Positions 36,184 through 47,800 of a stretch of DNA of 64,000 nt are shown one piece after another. Position numbers and translations under genes: made by a program. Position 1 is the stretch's first letter. Every line of letters starts with the position of its first letter. Source of the DNA: Hoplostethus atlanticus. Taxonomy: Eukaryota > Chordata > Actinopteri > Trachichthyiformes > Trachichthyidae. The notes beneath the pieces were generated by a model. It searched no databases and was not told where the DNA came from. It worked only from the letters and a program-made list of their open reading frames with translations. The DNA is taken from NCBI GenBank assembly GCA_034670405.1, contig JAXDDX010000119.1, positions 1,460,097-1,524,096 on the forward strand, in the 5' to 3' direction.

Positions 36184-36574
36184 CACCCACCTCTTCAGGA
36201 AACACTACCCTGACCCTTCCTCTTAGCCTTGCCTAGTTGTCGTCAATTATGTGTCTGAGCTCTTGTTTATTGGCTCTTGTTCATTTGATACACTTATTTG
36301 TCTTAGCTCTTGTTTATTTGGTTCACTTATTTGTCTTAGCTCTTGTTTATTTGATTCTCTTATTTGTCTCATTTGTAGTAGGTAAGTAGGTTGCTAACTT
36401 ATTGCACTCTTACCTTAACACTAGTTATGCTCTTAGTTGCTTGTTTAGGAAGGAAATGCACTTACGATTTCTGGTGACTAGTAGTTTTCTTGCCTACCTA
36501 TGTTGAATGCACTCATTGTAAGTCGCTTTGGATAAAAGCGTCTGCTAAATGACTGTAATGTAATGTAATGTAAT
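36184..36574 (+). mobile_element. L2-like LINE, 3' fragment
   Basis: A 0.4-kb copy of the same family as 29645-32823. It begins within the last codons of ORF2 (ACCCACCTCTTCAGGAAACA) and runs through the same 3' end to the GTAAT tail. ATCTGAG lies just before the start (36175-36181) and directly after the tail (36572-36578), a possible short target duplication with about two extra bases at the 5' junction. Too short to encode anything. Confidence 0.92.
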
Positions 36575-39123
36575 CTGAGCCTGGGGCTATTCTCTCTGTC
36601 AGATTCATGTATTCAGACAGGGGGCAAGCCTTTTGACCTCATCTGAGGGCAGGCAGTAGTACGTAGCGAGTAGGGTAACCGATTTCAATAATATTACAGT
36701 TACCAATCAGAGAAATAAATTGCTACTTTTGTTATCACCCCCTCATAGCACATTTCAGTTTAATAAACCAATCTCCATCCTGGATTTATTTTCAGCATAA
36801 CTAAAGGACACATTGCACCCCACACTGCGCTAGCTAGCTTAAAGATGTTCACATTCAGTGGCTGGAAGTATTCCCAATACTTTGATTTTGTCAAGAAGAA
36901 TATCATTATATTTTTTATATCAAAAATATCATTGTCAAGTGTAAACTATGTATACGTGCTAAAAACTAAGATGTGAGGTACTTTAAGGTTAAAGGACACA
37001 ATTGGTAATGGGGTAACAAGTAGGGCGACAAATTACTTCTCCCATTGGAGTTGAGGGGAAGGGGTATGGGCTGGGGGGTTATTAGCCACTGGCTGGATGT
37101 AGGCGTGTAGGCGTGGGTGGTGCAAAAGCATCAATAGGGGCCAGTGGCAGAATGACAGTTTTGTCTAAGGCACTGAAGCAACAGAGTGCTGACTCTGGAC
37201 CCCAGAGGCTCCCCTTCAGTACTCCGATTTCCTAGCGATAGGGCCAAAACAAGCCATCTAATTAGCGGCTTGGTGCCATTCCTCTCCTCCAACTCTGGCC
37301 TCTTATCTATGTGCCTGCGGTCGTAGCGAAGCAGTAAACACTGATACTGTAGCGTGTAGACACAGCGTATTAATCTGACAGGAGCTTTGATGAGAGAAAA
37401 TACTGTTGACACAGGTGTCATAGAGGCCTGCGTTATTAGTAATCCCTTAGGTTTTGGTGTAGTGCTCTTCACAACACGGGCAACTCTCCACAAACCTGTG
37501 ATACTAAAAGCAATGTTTAGCAGATGTACTGTATTTGAGTAAGCTTCTGTTTGCCTGGGTAGAGTCGCATGGTGCCAGGCTGGGAGCATGATGCCAGGAA
37601 TGGCAGGGAGGGGGCTAATCTCATAGTTTCCCTTTTACACGCTGACAGAATGCTCTTTAGTGATACTGCAAATTGGTCGTCACCAAAAAACAAACCTGCT
37701 TGTGTGTCACCCAGAAAAAAAAAAGTGCCAAGTCAACCTACTTGAGCACTGTTGTTCGCCTCTAACAATGGGCCACTTAATACAGGAGGAAGTGGAAGGT
37801 CGGAGAACCTTAAAACTGCATTGAACATCTGGCGGTTTCATTGCATCTGTTCCGCCATCTTCATCCCATCGGTGCTCCCTGATAGCACAAGATATAGGGC
37901 ACGTCCAGTCTGATAAAATACCGTGGGTAATGTGAACTTTGCTCTGAGAAATGTGTTCCCAAGATGTGGAAGTACAATCGATCTTCTAGTGGCTGTGGAT
38001 TGCCCAGAGGATACCGAGAGAGGATACATTTACACATGATGTAACCGAGGTCCTATCTATCTGTAAGTCCCCCCCCCCCTGAGATGCAGTGCTTGTTGAA
38101 ACGCCCTCCATTGTTAGGTTGTTTTATAGTCTCTCAGAGACTCCCACAGGCATCTCCCCGTATGCCAATTACAGTATATATGAGGAAGCAATGCTATTAC
38201 TAAGCTGCTTCACGGCATCCCTCAAAGGTCAAGGGAACAGCCAAGTCACCCTCTGAAAAGTTATTACCAATTAGCTTATGGTCGACATGCATGGCCTTGT
38301 AAAGACATTTCATCAGCATGTATGGAATTTAGAGGGAGATGGAAGTTGAGAAAACATTACCATTTAAACGAGGCCACTGGAGACTTCTGAAATAGCCGAT
38401 GCAAGATCAACCAATCAATGGGAGATTCTCTCACAGACCGGAGCATGGAACATAGGAAAAAAAACACTTAAGCACTTCAAGCACTTCCATTTTTAATAGC
38501 TTTGACGACGCTTTGAATCACTACTGCGGCCTAATGACATACTGCATATAATCTGTATGAAAGTTAAAAGAAAAATAATCAATTTTTAAGTTATTCCAGT
38601 CTTTTTCCGCTCGCCTGCTCTGCATCAAACAATGTTGTAGCTGTTGATTTTCATGTGCCAGACATGGCTTTTCTCTGTACCCTCCTACTGAAATCAGACT
38701 GACTGACCGTCTGTTGCTTTTCATCTCGCCCACTGGCTTTCACACCAAGGCTTTGATAGTCTTTGATATCACGTCAGAGACCCCGGTCAGTCTTTCACAG
38801 TGGGGCAGTGACATTGCAGCAGACGCAGAATCTCTCTTGGGTGCAATCGTTAAAATCACCCAGGGGAAAAGAAATGTTCGAAAAGATCGTCTGTCCTCCA
38901 GCCTCGCTCTTGTTAGCAATTGCCCGTGGTAGTGCATTGTAAAAGGTTGGACAGGTCTAAGCCGTATGAACCAGTGGCAACATCTAACACCTACAATGAA
39001 CACTGCGGTGGCAGATGTTTTCTTAAGCAGAACAAATAATGACTCATCGCCGCTGACATGTATGGCAGGGTACATACAGTAGTGCACTTCCAACCTCATA
39101 TCAGTCTGCATTGCTAAGTTGTG
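36575..39123. other. No gene recognised
   Basis: No exon or element recognised. An 11-base C run lies at 38069-38079. A 152-codon open frame at 37131-37589 (minus) has no known domain, signal peptide or coding-like neighbours and is not called. Confidence 0.4.
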
Positions 39124-39190
39124 CATTTACATTTTGGCATTTAGTGGATGCTTTTAGCCAGAGCAGTGTGCAAAGAGTGCAACGGTAGAA
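39124..39190 (-). mobile_element. L2-like LINE tail remnant, minus strand
   Basis: ATTTTGGCATTTAGTGGATG then CTTTTAGCCAGAGCAGTGTG is a degraded reverse complement of the L2-type tail (CATTTAGCAGACGCTTTTATCCAAAGCGACTT). Decayed LINE sequence may continue to about 39330, but it is too diverged to read. Confidence 0.6.
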
Positions 39191-39339
39191 CAAGGAGAAT
39201 AATTCCTAGATTGCCAACAGTCAGAGCCATGGCTGTATTCCGGTTATACGAGAATGATCATCTCAGACAGGAGTGCTAGGAAAAAAAATAAAATGAGTGC
39301 TGTGAGAGGGCTTTTTCTCTTTTGAGAGCAGTTAGAGTG

Positions 39340-40588
39340 AGTAGAGGAGAGGAAATTTGCATTTAGTGGGGAAGTGATGTGAGATAGATTAAATTTCCCT
39401 ACGACCTACAACCAAAACCAAACAGGATTTTTTTCGAACTGCACTCGAACTGCAGTACAGGTAATGATTAGGGCCAGTTTGCCCTGTTGGACTGACATTC
39501 GTGGCCTCTGGGGAAGCAAAAGGGTGCACCGGAAAGCTCAGAGGGATTTGGTAGGAGTCTGTTAAGATGCCTCATTGAACACACCACTGCTCATCTGCTG
39601 CAATATGTTGGCCAGACTTTCGCCAGACTTTCGCTCTGAACCATTTGGAAAAACATCAGAATTCCTACAAGAGGGGGTTTGCTTTTCAGAGGTTTTCAGC
39701 TAATGCCGTGCTTTCCACCTTTATCTCTACCTCTCCACGGTGGAACTTATTATCAGCAATACAAAAGAGAAGGGATTTCTGCAGGTGACTTTACGGTAGG
39801 GCAGCCAGAGAGTTTTAATTAATCCATGTTCATTAGCTGACTGAAGACATTGCTAGCCATCAGACACATGGCCGCCCCATCTGCCAGTGACACATTGAGC
39901 TTTTGTTGGAATTAAATTAATTTGGGTAATTGGAGCATATAGTAGTTGTTAGGGCTCGGCTGATACCAGTGGTCTCTTTTTAATTAATCAGCTGTCTAGT
40001 CGAGGCCTTCCAAAGCTTCCTGTAGCAAAACTAACTGTACATCATTCACTTGATTTGAAAAACAGATGAAGACAGGGGATTCGGCAAGATCACGGACAAC
40101 CGCTGGGGTCTAGAGTGATTAACTGTCATCTAACCGACGGGTCTCTGCTTTGTTCCACTGACATTCTGGTTATGCGAGAGGAACCTCCTGATGGTAATAT
40201 GGTCCCTGTTGATAAATGATGGAGAACCTCCCTGGGCTGTCACTCACCGTGACTGGATATTTCAGCTGGAAAGCTGCCATTACTTTCAAAGGTTGAAAAT
40301 ACAGACGCTGAGGACAGAGGGGAATTGAATTGAACACACTGGTTCTGAAGCTCAAAGCTTTCGGAATGGACTTTTAAGTGAGTGGGGGTGAGTTGACGTG
40401 TGAGGGTTGGTCATCTTAGAGATTTATTTTTATTAAAGATAAGACTTTATCTTAAACTTGGCCAAAGTCATTTTGAATGCATGAGCTGACTTCAGTGTCC
40501 ACTTGGGGCTTGTTCTACATCTCTTTATCTTTCTCCAGCTATCTATCTTAATGGATTTTCAGATAATAACCCTAAATATTGTGCAGCC
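39340..40588. other. No gene recognised
   Basis: No feature recognised. Confidence 0.4.
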
Positions 40589-40670
40589 TGGACACTTATT
40601 ATAAGTCGCTTTGGATGAAAGGGTCTGCTACATACCTGTAATGTAAAGTACCTTTGTAAGTCGCTTGGGA
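40589..40670 (+). mobile_element. L2-like LINE tail remnant
   Basis: ATAAGTCGCTTTGGATGAAA then GGGTCTGCTACATACCTGTA and ATGTAAAGTA is a mutated L2-type 3' tail; TTGTAAGTCGCTTGGGAT follows, a second partial copy of the same motif about 60 bp later. Confidence 0.7.
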
Positions 40671-40870
40671 TCACTATCGCCTCACAGCAAGAAGGTCCTG
40701 GGTTTAAATCTCAACACTGCACGTTTGCTTGGCTTTCTCCCACAGATGTTGTTGTTTGTCTATTTGTGTTTGGACTGCTGACCTGTCCAGGGTTTTTCCC
40801 CTGCCTTCCACCCAATGCATGCTGGCATAGGCTCCAGCCCCTTGTAACCCTAAAGAGATGGAATAAGTGG
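40671..40870 (+). mobile_element. Dispersed repeat with SINE-like head
   Basis: The stretch contains CTCACAGCAAGAAGGTCCTG then GGTTTAAATCTC, like a tRNA B box region, and later GACCTGTCCAGGGTTTTTCC then GGCATAGGCTCCAGCCCC. These phrases occur in this order in a very common teleost repeat. I am not certain of its class (SINE-like or a LINE 3' region). The end is approximate. Confidence 0.5.
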
Positions 40871-41182
40871 GCAATATTTATAAATTACAAATCCAGAAAA
40901 ACAGATTTGCCTCTTCTGCAGCTACTTCACTATTCCATTATTTTATTTCCCTCATGGAATTGAAATATTTAACATGCAGTTTTTGTTAACACACAAACAA
41001 ATCTATGACAACATACATTAAAGGGGGGGGGGGGGGGGGTATTTTACTCATTTTGGGCTATTTAAAACTGTTTCCAGGGGTCTTGAAGTCGATATAAAAA
41101 AAAATCATAAAACCAGCTTCTGTGGTGTGTGTTTCAGTCTCTCATTTTCTCCATTGTAACAGAACAGGCTGTTTTGAGGGCG

Positions 41183-41245
41183 TGGAGGTTGTATGTAATG
41201 AGCACTGCTCTGATTGAGAGCAGTGCTCATTACATACAACCTCCA
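41183..41245. repeat. Perfect 29-bp hairpin with 5-base loop
   Basis: The arms 41183-41211 and 41217-41245 are exact reverse complements (29 of 29) around the loop GATTG. Both arms contain GTATGTAATGAGCACTGC or its complement. It lies inside the TTAA-flanked element and upstream of its short ORF. Confidence 0.95.
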
Positions 41246-41331
41246 TGCAATCGCCTGGCGGCAGCGGAGAGCAGAGCGCTCATGCTGTTCAAGGTAAACA
41301 AATAAGCTTGATGCAGAAATCTACCATAACC

Positions 41332-41487
41332 ATGGCGGCCGCTCCAGAACCAACACTGAGACCGGACATGTTTGAGCCGGAGTCTGACCCAGAATGGGAA
41401 GAGGCAGCTGAGGCGGTTCCACTTAGTTTCTCAATGATAACAATTCTGTGTAATATTGTACTTTGTTTTGTGTATGTGGGTGTGTGA
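41332..41487 (+). pseudogene. Short ORF in the TTAA element
   Basis: From the ATG in CCATGGCGG (41332) the frame encodes about 50 residues beginning MAAAPEPTLRPDMFEPESDP and EWEEAAEAVP, then turning hydrophobic to a TGA at 41485. The acidic FEPESDPE stretch is reminiscent of the N-terminus of fish transposon proteins carrying a P2X7-type intracellular domain, but the domain itself is not present, so this would be a truncated first exon. The hydrophobic end is probably readthrough past a lost splice site. Function cannot be assigned. Confidence 0.3.
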
Positions 41488-42790
41488 GCGACACTCTCTG
41501 CTGTAGCCGGTCTGTTTATGGCTCATGTCCATAAGCTTATTGAATACAACTTGCAGACAAGCTAGGATTGACAATTTTGTTGAGCCAGTTAGCCAATATA
41601 TTATTGGATGCAACCTATTTGCATCCAAACAGCGCAGCGATTGTACTTATGGTGGCTAAAGTTTACAGAGCCTGACACGTTCGACAGACTTATAAAACAG
41701 ACACTGGTCCCAACAAATAACTTAAAGATGAGTCCTGACTCCAACCAATAACTTTACTTTTACTTTACTTTACTTTTAATGACTCCAGCTTTAGTTTTCT
41801 TACTTCTTCCATGCCCAACAAGCCCGTGGCTAGCCCCGCTAGCTCGTTAGCTAACCAGCAGTCGAATATACTAACCAGACTAATTTGTAAATTAAATCAA
41901 AACATGGTGACACTTACAGATTCCAAGTTTGCAGATGGGTCACGTACCTTATGAATTGCTCCATCTTTAAGCTTCAATTTAGATGCTAATCCTGCCGTTG
42001 CTCAAGCAGTCCGAGGAGTGATCATCACACACAGAAAAAATGAGCTAACTGTAGCCGGGACGTTGCCGTTAAAAATACAATTAATCCACTCTGTCCTGCA
42101 TTTTCGCGTGTTGGGAGACTGTGCAGGGATCTATGTTGCTGCCTGCATCCTACAAAATAATAACTGGAGAGTTGATATATCGCTGTAGATATGTTGTTGT
42201 TTTAGCTTCACTGGTCGCAAAGTAATGGTGCATTCCAGTGTGCTCGGAAAAAACGGTGTCCGAATGTGATATGCACCGATTCTATTCACTAATGGCGCTG
42301 TAGTAGTTGATGTTGAGTTTAGATGCTTGTAACATTCTGAGACTTGCCATACAAACATGAGTTTGCTGCGGGCGATCATGTTTTCCCGAGCAGATGCACT
42401 GGAACACATTTAGATTGGAAGTTAGGAATACCGACTCGGAATTATCGATTTCCGAGTACAATGGAATGCACCATAAGCAACGACTTGCGCCGCTGCCCTG
42501 AGCTGCATTTTGAGAAGAGGTAAATGGGATTGGTTGTTCACCTGGGCGTGGGCATGCTCTGAGAGGGGTTGGATTATGTCAAGAAGCGCCCGTTATGACG
42601 TCTAAAGGGGCTACTTTCTGAAACGGCCTGTTTTTGGCCCGATTTGGCACCGTTTTTGGAAAAAGGAAAATACAGAAAAAGGGGTTGACTTCCAGATTTC
42701 ATATTTTCTCAGCTACTTAGGTCAACGATAACCTGTGGAACATGTATAAGGGCCAGGAATAAGCCGTTTTCCATAATATGACCCCTTTAA

Positions 42791-44339
42791 TTCATTTAAA
42801 TCCTGCAGCTAGTGTCTTGTGCTCAGTGTTTTTCCGTTTTCTGATCAGACATCACGTTGAATGGGACGTCAGTTATTATTTCTGTCAGGTTACCCCGGGG
42901 TGACAGGAGCAAGCCTACATGCAGGAGGAAGATGGTGGGCGGGGGGTCGGGGGGGGGCTTGTCTCAGTCATTCTCAGTCTCAGTCATTCACTGCGGCAGG
43001 TAGACAACAACTTTGCCAATGAGAGAATGACAATCTAGAAATGTAATGACAGGCCATCAGTGCTGTCTGAAACCAAGCCCTCTGCCATCACTTAATAGAA
43101 AGCATCACTGGGGTACAGTCTGTGACATGGCTGGGGTATCAGCCAAGTTTGTAGAAGGCTTGTAGACCCATTTTTGCACTACGTGATTGCATTAATTTTC
43201 TATTCAATCTGATACAATATGATTCAGTTCAGTGCCATGAAGAGCAATGCAGAGAACCCGTGTTAATCAACAACAAAAAAATATGGTAATGAACATTATC
43301 CAGTTATGAAATGTCAGTGTTAACATAGTGATGAGTACTGAAGAACCCTAAAAATACATGAGGAAGATTCCCAAACGAGGCAAATGCTTAAATACATGAG
43401 AAAGGGATTGTGCACAGAAAAACGAAAGCACAAATCAGTGGTACAAAGACAATCCCAAGTCCTTTTTTCCCATCTGTAACAGACATCACTCATAAAATAA
43501 AATATGTTACTATAAAATCGTTTCTGAATTGTTGCAGTTTTTCTTCCTAGTAATGTCTGAGGCGTGCGCAAAATCTTCCTCGTGCTAAAATGTGAACATG
43601 GCTTAGGAGAAACCTTCAGTGGTGAAAATATTGTCTGTCTCGTTGCTATGGTAAGTTTTTCCATTTCTCCTGTGTGGGAGTTGTATTTACAAAATCGGCT
43701 GCACACTGGGTTCTGCGCGTTAACTACCGACTCCAGGCTATCAGTAAAGGCACACATAATCAACTGCAGCTGTGCACTAGATTGCTTTTTGGCAAAACCA
43801 AGGACACCAATTAAACATGACTTTTAGCATACCTCGATGCTAACACCTCTCAGCTGGCAGGTAGTCTGCTGAATTTCAATATACTGATTGTGTGGAGACA
43901 GGTTGCTTTGTCTGCTGTTAAATATCCAATAACTAAAATTAATATAAGTTATTATTCATTTTAATCTCAAGGTACTTATTTAGATTCTCACACAAATGAG
44001 CAAATGATTCTCACACTATAACGCTATTTATATTTAAAAACTTCAACTGGGGGCCGAGGAATTCAGTTCTCTATGTCCTTGGCAGATGTCTATGTCCCAA
44101 ACCAAAGTGTGCCACCAGACATGGCGAGGGATGCTCTAGATTTGCAGCAATCATAAATACACATAATACAATAATGGATTTTATGATTACCATGCAGCAT
44201 ACAGGCTTCAGTTACAAACAGCGATGGTATGAGAAAAATGTTTTTGGTTGCATTCAGAACATTTGCTAAATGGCTTGTAAGCAACTTTTTGACTTTTTTA
44301 GCCTATTTTTGTGAGCGCTGCAAAGGAAAAACGCACCCT
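42791..44339. other. No gene recognised
   Basis: No element or exon recognised. G-rich runs occur near 42935-42958. A 147-codon frame at 43320-43763 (minus) has no known domain. Confidence 0.4.
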
Positions 44340-44486
44340 CAGACTCTTACATTGTTGTACATCATTAATCTGTGATGTTCGATGCATTCCAGTAGTATTT
44401 TGTGATGAAGTGTTGTAATTGACTTTTTTGGTGTATCCACTTTCCCTCAACCTGCCTTGTTTACTTCTACTTCAGTTAGTGATTTC
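44340..44486 (+). repeat. Dispersed repeat, left part, cut by a LINE
   Basis: Matches 7084-7158, ending with ACTTCTACTTCAGTTAGTGA and TTTC. The match stops exactly where the minus-strand LINE tail begins and resumes at about 48969. It is the left part of a repeat split by the insertion. Confidence 0.65.
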
Positions 44487-44839
44487 CTACATTACATTAC
44501 ATTACATTACAGTCATTTAGCAGACGCTTTTATCCAAAGCGACTTACAATAAGTGCATTCAACATAGGTAGGGAAGAAAACTACTAGTCACCAGAAATCG
44601 TAAGTGCATTTCCTTCCTAAACAAGCAACTAAGAGCATAACTAGTGTTAAGGTAAGAGTGCAATAAGTTAGCAACCTACTTTATCTTAAACAAATGAGAC
44701 AAATAAGAGAATCAAATAAACAAGAGCTAAGACAAATAAGTGAACCAAATAAGCAAGAGCTAAGACAAATAAGTGTATCAAATGAACAAGAGCCAATAAA
44801 CAAGAGCTCAGACACATAATTGATGACAAATAGGCAAGG

Positions 44840-47800
44840 CTAAGAGGAAGGGTCAGGGTAGTGTTTCCTGAAGAGGTGGGTTTTCAGCCTGTGGCGAAAG
44901 ATGGGCAGCGACTCTGCTGTCCTGACATCAGTGGGGAGTTCATTCCACCACTGCGGGGCCAGGACAGAGAAGAGCCGTGACCGTGTAGATCGGCCGCAGG
45001 GACCTCTGAGCGACGGGGCAACCAGTCGCCACGAGGCAGCAGAGCGAAGTGGTCGGGCGGGGGTGTAAGGCTTGACCATAGCCTGGAGGTAAGAAGGAGC
45101 TGTTCCTTTCACTGCCCTATAGGCTAGCACCAGGGTCTTGAACTGGATGCGAGCTGCTACAGGGAGCCAGTGTAGAGAACGGAGAAGGGTAGTTGTATGG
45201 GAGAACTTGGGGCGGTTGAACACCAGACGAGCTGCAGCTTTCTGAACAAGCTCCAGAGGTCTGATGGCAAACGCCGGGGCACCAGCAAGGAGGGAGTTGC
45301 AGTAGTCCAGGCGGGAGATGACAAGAGCCTGGATGAGCACCTGCGCTGCCTTGTCAGTGAGGAAGGGGCAAATCCTCCTGATGTTGTAGAGGAGGAATCT
45401 GCAGGAGCGTGTCACTGATGCGATGTTTGCCGAGAACGACAGTTGGTCGTCCAGGGTCACACCCAGATTCCTCGCAGTCCGAGTTGACGTCACCACAGCA
45501 TTATCAATGGTGATGGCCAGGTCTCGGTGCGGACAGCCCTTCCCCGGGAGGAACATCAGCTCAGTCTTGTCCAGGTTGAGCGTCAGGTGGTGCATCGACA
45601 TCCACTCCGAGATGTCTGCCAGACATGCAGCAATGCGTGCCTCCACTTGTGTGTCAGAGGGGGGAAATGACAGGATCAGCTGGGTGTCATCTGCATAGCA
45701 GTGGTAGGAAAAGTCGTGTGAATGGATAACAGAACCAAGAGATGTTGTGTAGAGGGAAAAGAGGAGAGGACCTAGAACCGAGCCTTGCGGAACCCCAGTA
45801 GTGAGCCTGCGTGGTTCTGACACAGACCCTCTCAGCGTCACCTGGTAGGAGCGATCCGTTAGGTAGGATGCAAACATGGAGAGTGCAGAGCCTGAGACAC
45901 CCATCCCCTCAAGGGTGGAGAGGAGGATCTGGTGGTTCACCGTGTCAAACGCTGCAGACAGGTCCAGGAGTATCAGGACAGAGGAGAGAGAGTTCGCTCT
46001 AGCGGCATGGAGCGACTCTGTCACTGCCAGGAGGGCAGTCTCGGTCGAGTGACCCACTTTGAACCCAGACTGGTGGGGATCCAAGAGGTTGTTCTGGTGG
46101 AGGTACAAGGACAGTTGATTGAAGACAGCACGTTCAAGAGTTTTTGATAGGAAGGGTAGAAGGGAAACCAGTCTGTAGTTCTTGACCTCAGAGGGGTCAA
46201 GTGTTGGTTTCTTCAGAAGGGGGGTGACTCTGGCAGTCTTGAAAGCAGAGGGAAAGCATCCAGACACCAGAGACGTGTTGATGAGGTGGGTCAGGAAGGG
46301 AAGGAGTTCAGGTGCAGTAGACTGAAGCAGAGTGGATGGGACCGGGTCAAGGGAGCATGTGGTGGGGCGGCTAGATGTAACCAGGTGAAGGACCTCGTCT
46401 GGGGAAAGGGGAGAAAAATGGGATAGGGAGGGAGGTGGGGAGGGAAAAGGTGGAGAGGGTGGTAGAGAGGGATGGGTGGAAGGCAGATAGGTGTGGTTGG
46501 TGCGCGGTTGGTGCGCAGGGCACCAGCCGGGGGGTGAGGGAAGGAGGATCGGATATCGTTGACCTTCTTGTCAAAGAAGTTGGCGAAGTCGTCAGGGCGG
46601 AGGGAGGAGGTGGGAGGAGGGGGTGGGGGTTGGAGGAGGGTAGAGAAAGTTTCAAAGAGTTTTTTAGGGTTGGAAGCAGAAGTTTGAATTTTAGTGCAGA
46701 AGAAAGCAGCTTTAGCAGCAGATAGAGAGGAGGAAAAAGTGGAAAGGAGAGATTGGAAGGTAAGAAGGTACTCCGGGAGGTTGCCATTTCTCCATTTGCG
46801 CTCAGCCACTCTCAGGCTCCGTCTCTCAGTACGCACTGAGTCCGACAACCAAGGGGCAGGTGGAGTTTGGCGTGCAGGCCTGGAGGTGAGGGGACAGAGA
46901 TGGTCCAGAGAAGAGGACAGAGTAGAGAGAAGAAGGATCAGTGGCAGTATCAGGGGATAGAAGAGAAAAAGATTCAGGGGCAGGGAGAGCAGAGAGAACA
47001 GAAGAGGAAAGATCAGTGGGAGAGAGCGAGCGGAGATTGCGACGAGAAGAAACCATGTGGGTAGGGAGAGGATGTGAGGGGGGAGAGGAGAGAGAGAGAG
47101 TGTAGGACATGAAGTAGTGGTCAGAGAGATGAAGAGGAGTGACGGAGAGGTTGGCAGTAGAACAGTGTCTGGTGAAGATTAGGTCCAGTTGGTTGCCAGC
47201 CTTGTGGGTAGGAGGAGATGGGGAGAGGGCTAGGTCGAAGGAGGCGAGGAACGAAAGAAGAAGGTCAAGCTTCTCAGTCTGGATGTTGAAGTCACCGAGA
47301 AGGATGAGTCCAGAGCCATCGTCAGGGAAGTGGGAGACTAGTGTGTCAAGCTCCTCCAGGAACTCACCAGCAGGGCCTGGTGGGCGGTACACAACCGCGA
47401 TGGTGAGCTTGACTGGATGAGAAACAGTGACAGCATGAAATTCAAAGGAGGAAGGAGAGAATTGTGGCAGAGAAAAAAGACAGTATTTCCATTTGATTCA
47501 AGATTCAAGAACTTTATTTGTCACATACACACACGGGGTGTGTAGTGAAATGAAAAGTGGCAATGCTCAACGGGAATGTGCAAAAGGGCAACAGTACACA
47601 GTATTTACAATAAAAAAACAACACAATATTTACAGTATTACAGTAATTACAGTAAGAGCTCTTATATAAAAAAAACAACACAATATATACAGTAAGAGCA
47701 CTTTGGAAATGAAAATATAGTAGTAAGGGAAATTGTATGAATGTAATATACTATAAATTATGTGTAGTCTTTACCTAAGTGTGTGTGTGCATAAGAGGGG

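Larger units (their letters stand above)
41018..42790. mobile_element. TTAA-flanked transposon, non-autonomous (Kolobok or piggyBac type)
   Basis: The element is bounded by TTAA at 41018-41021 and 42787-42790, with ends that start A-GGGG at the left and AGGGGTCATATTATGG when read inward from the right. The left terminal repeat has been expanded to a 17-base G run (41023-41039). Internally there is a perfect hairpin (41183-41245) and a short ORF, but no transposase domain. TTAA duplication is the hallmark of piggyBac and Kolobok superfamilies; the terminal match is short, so the superfamily is undecided. Confidence 0.55.

Noticed and set aside
37131..37589. 152-codon open frame on the minus strand
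   Set aside because: No recognisable domain, signal peptide or splice context; amino acid composition looks like translated non-coding DNA.
43320..43763. 147-codon open frame on the minus strand
   Set aside because: No known motif, and the Cys/Phe/Ser-rich product resembles chance translation of T-rich DNA.
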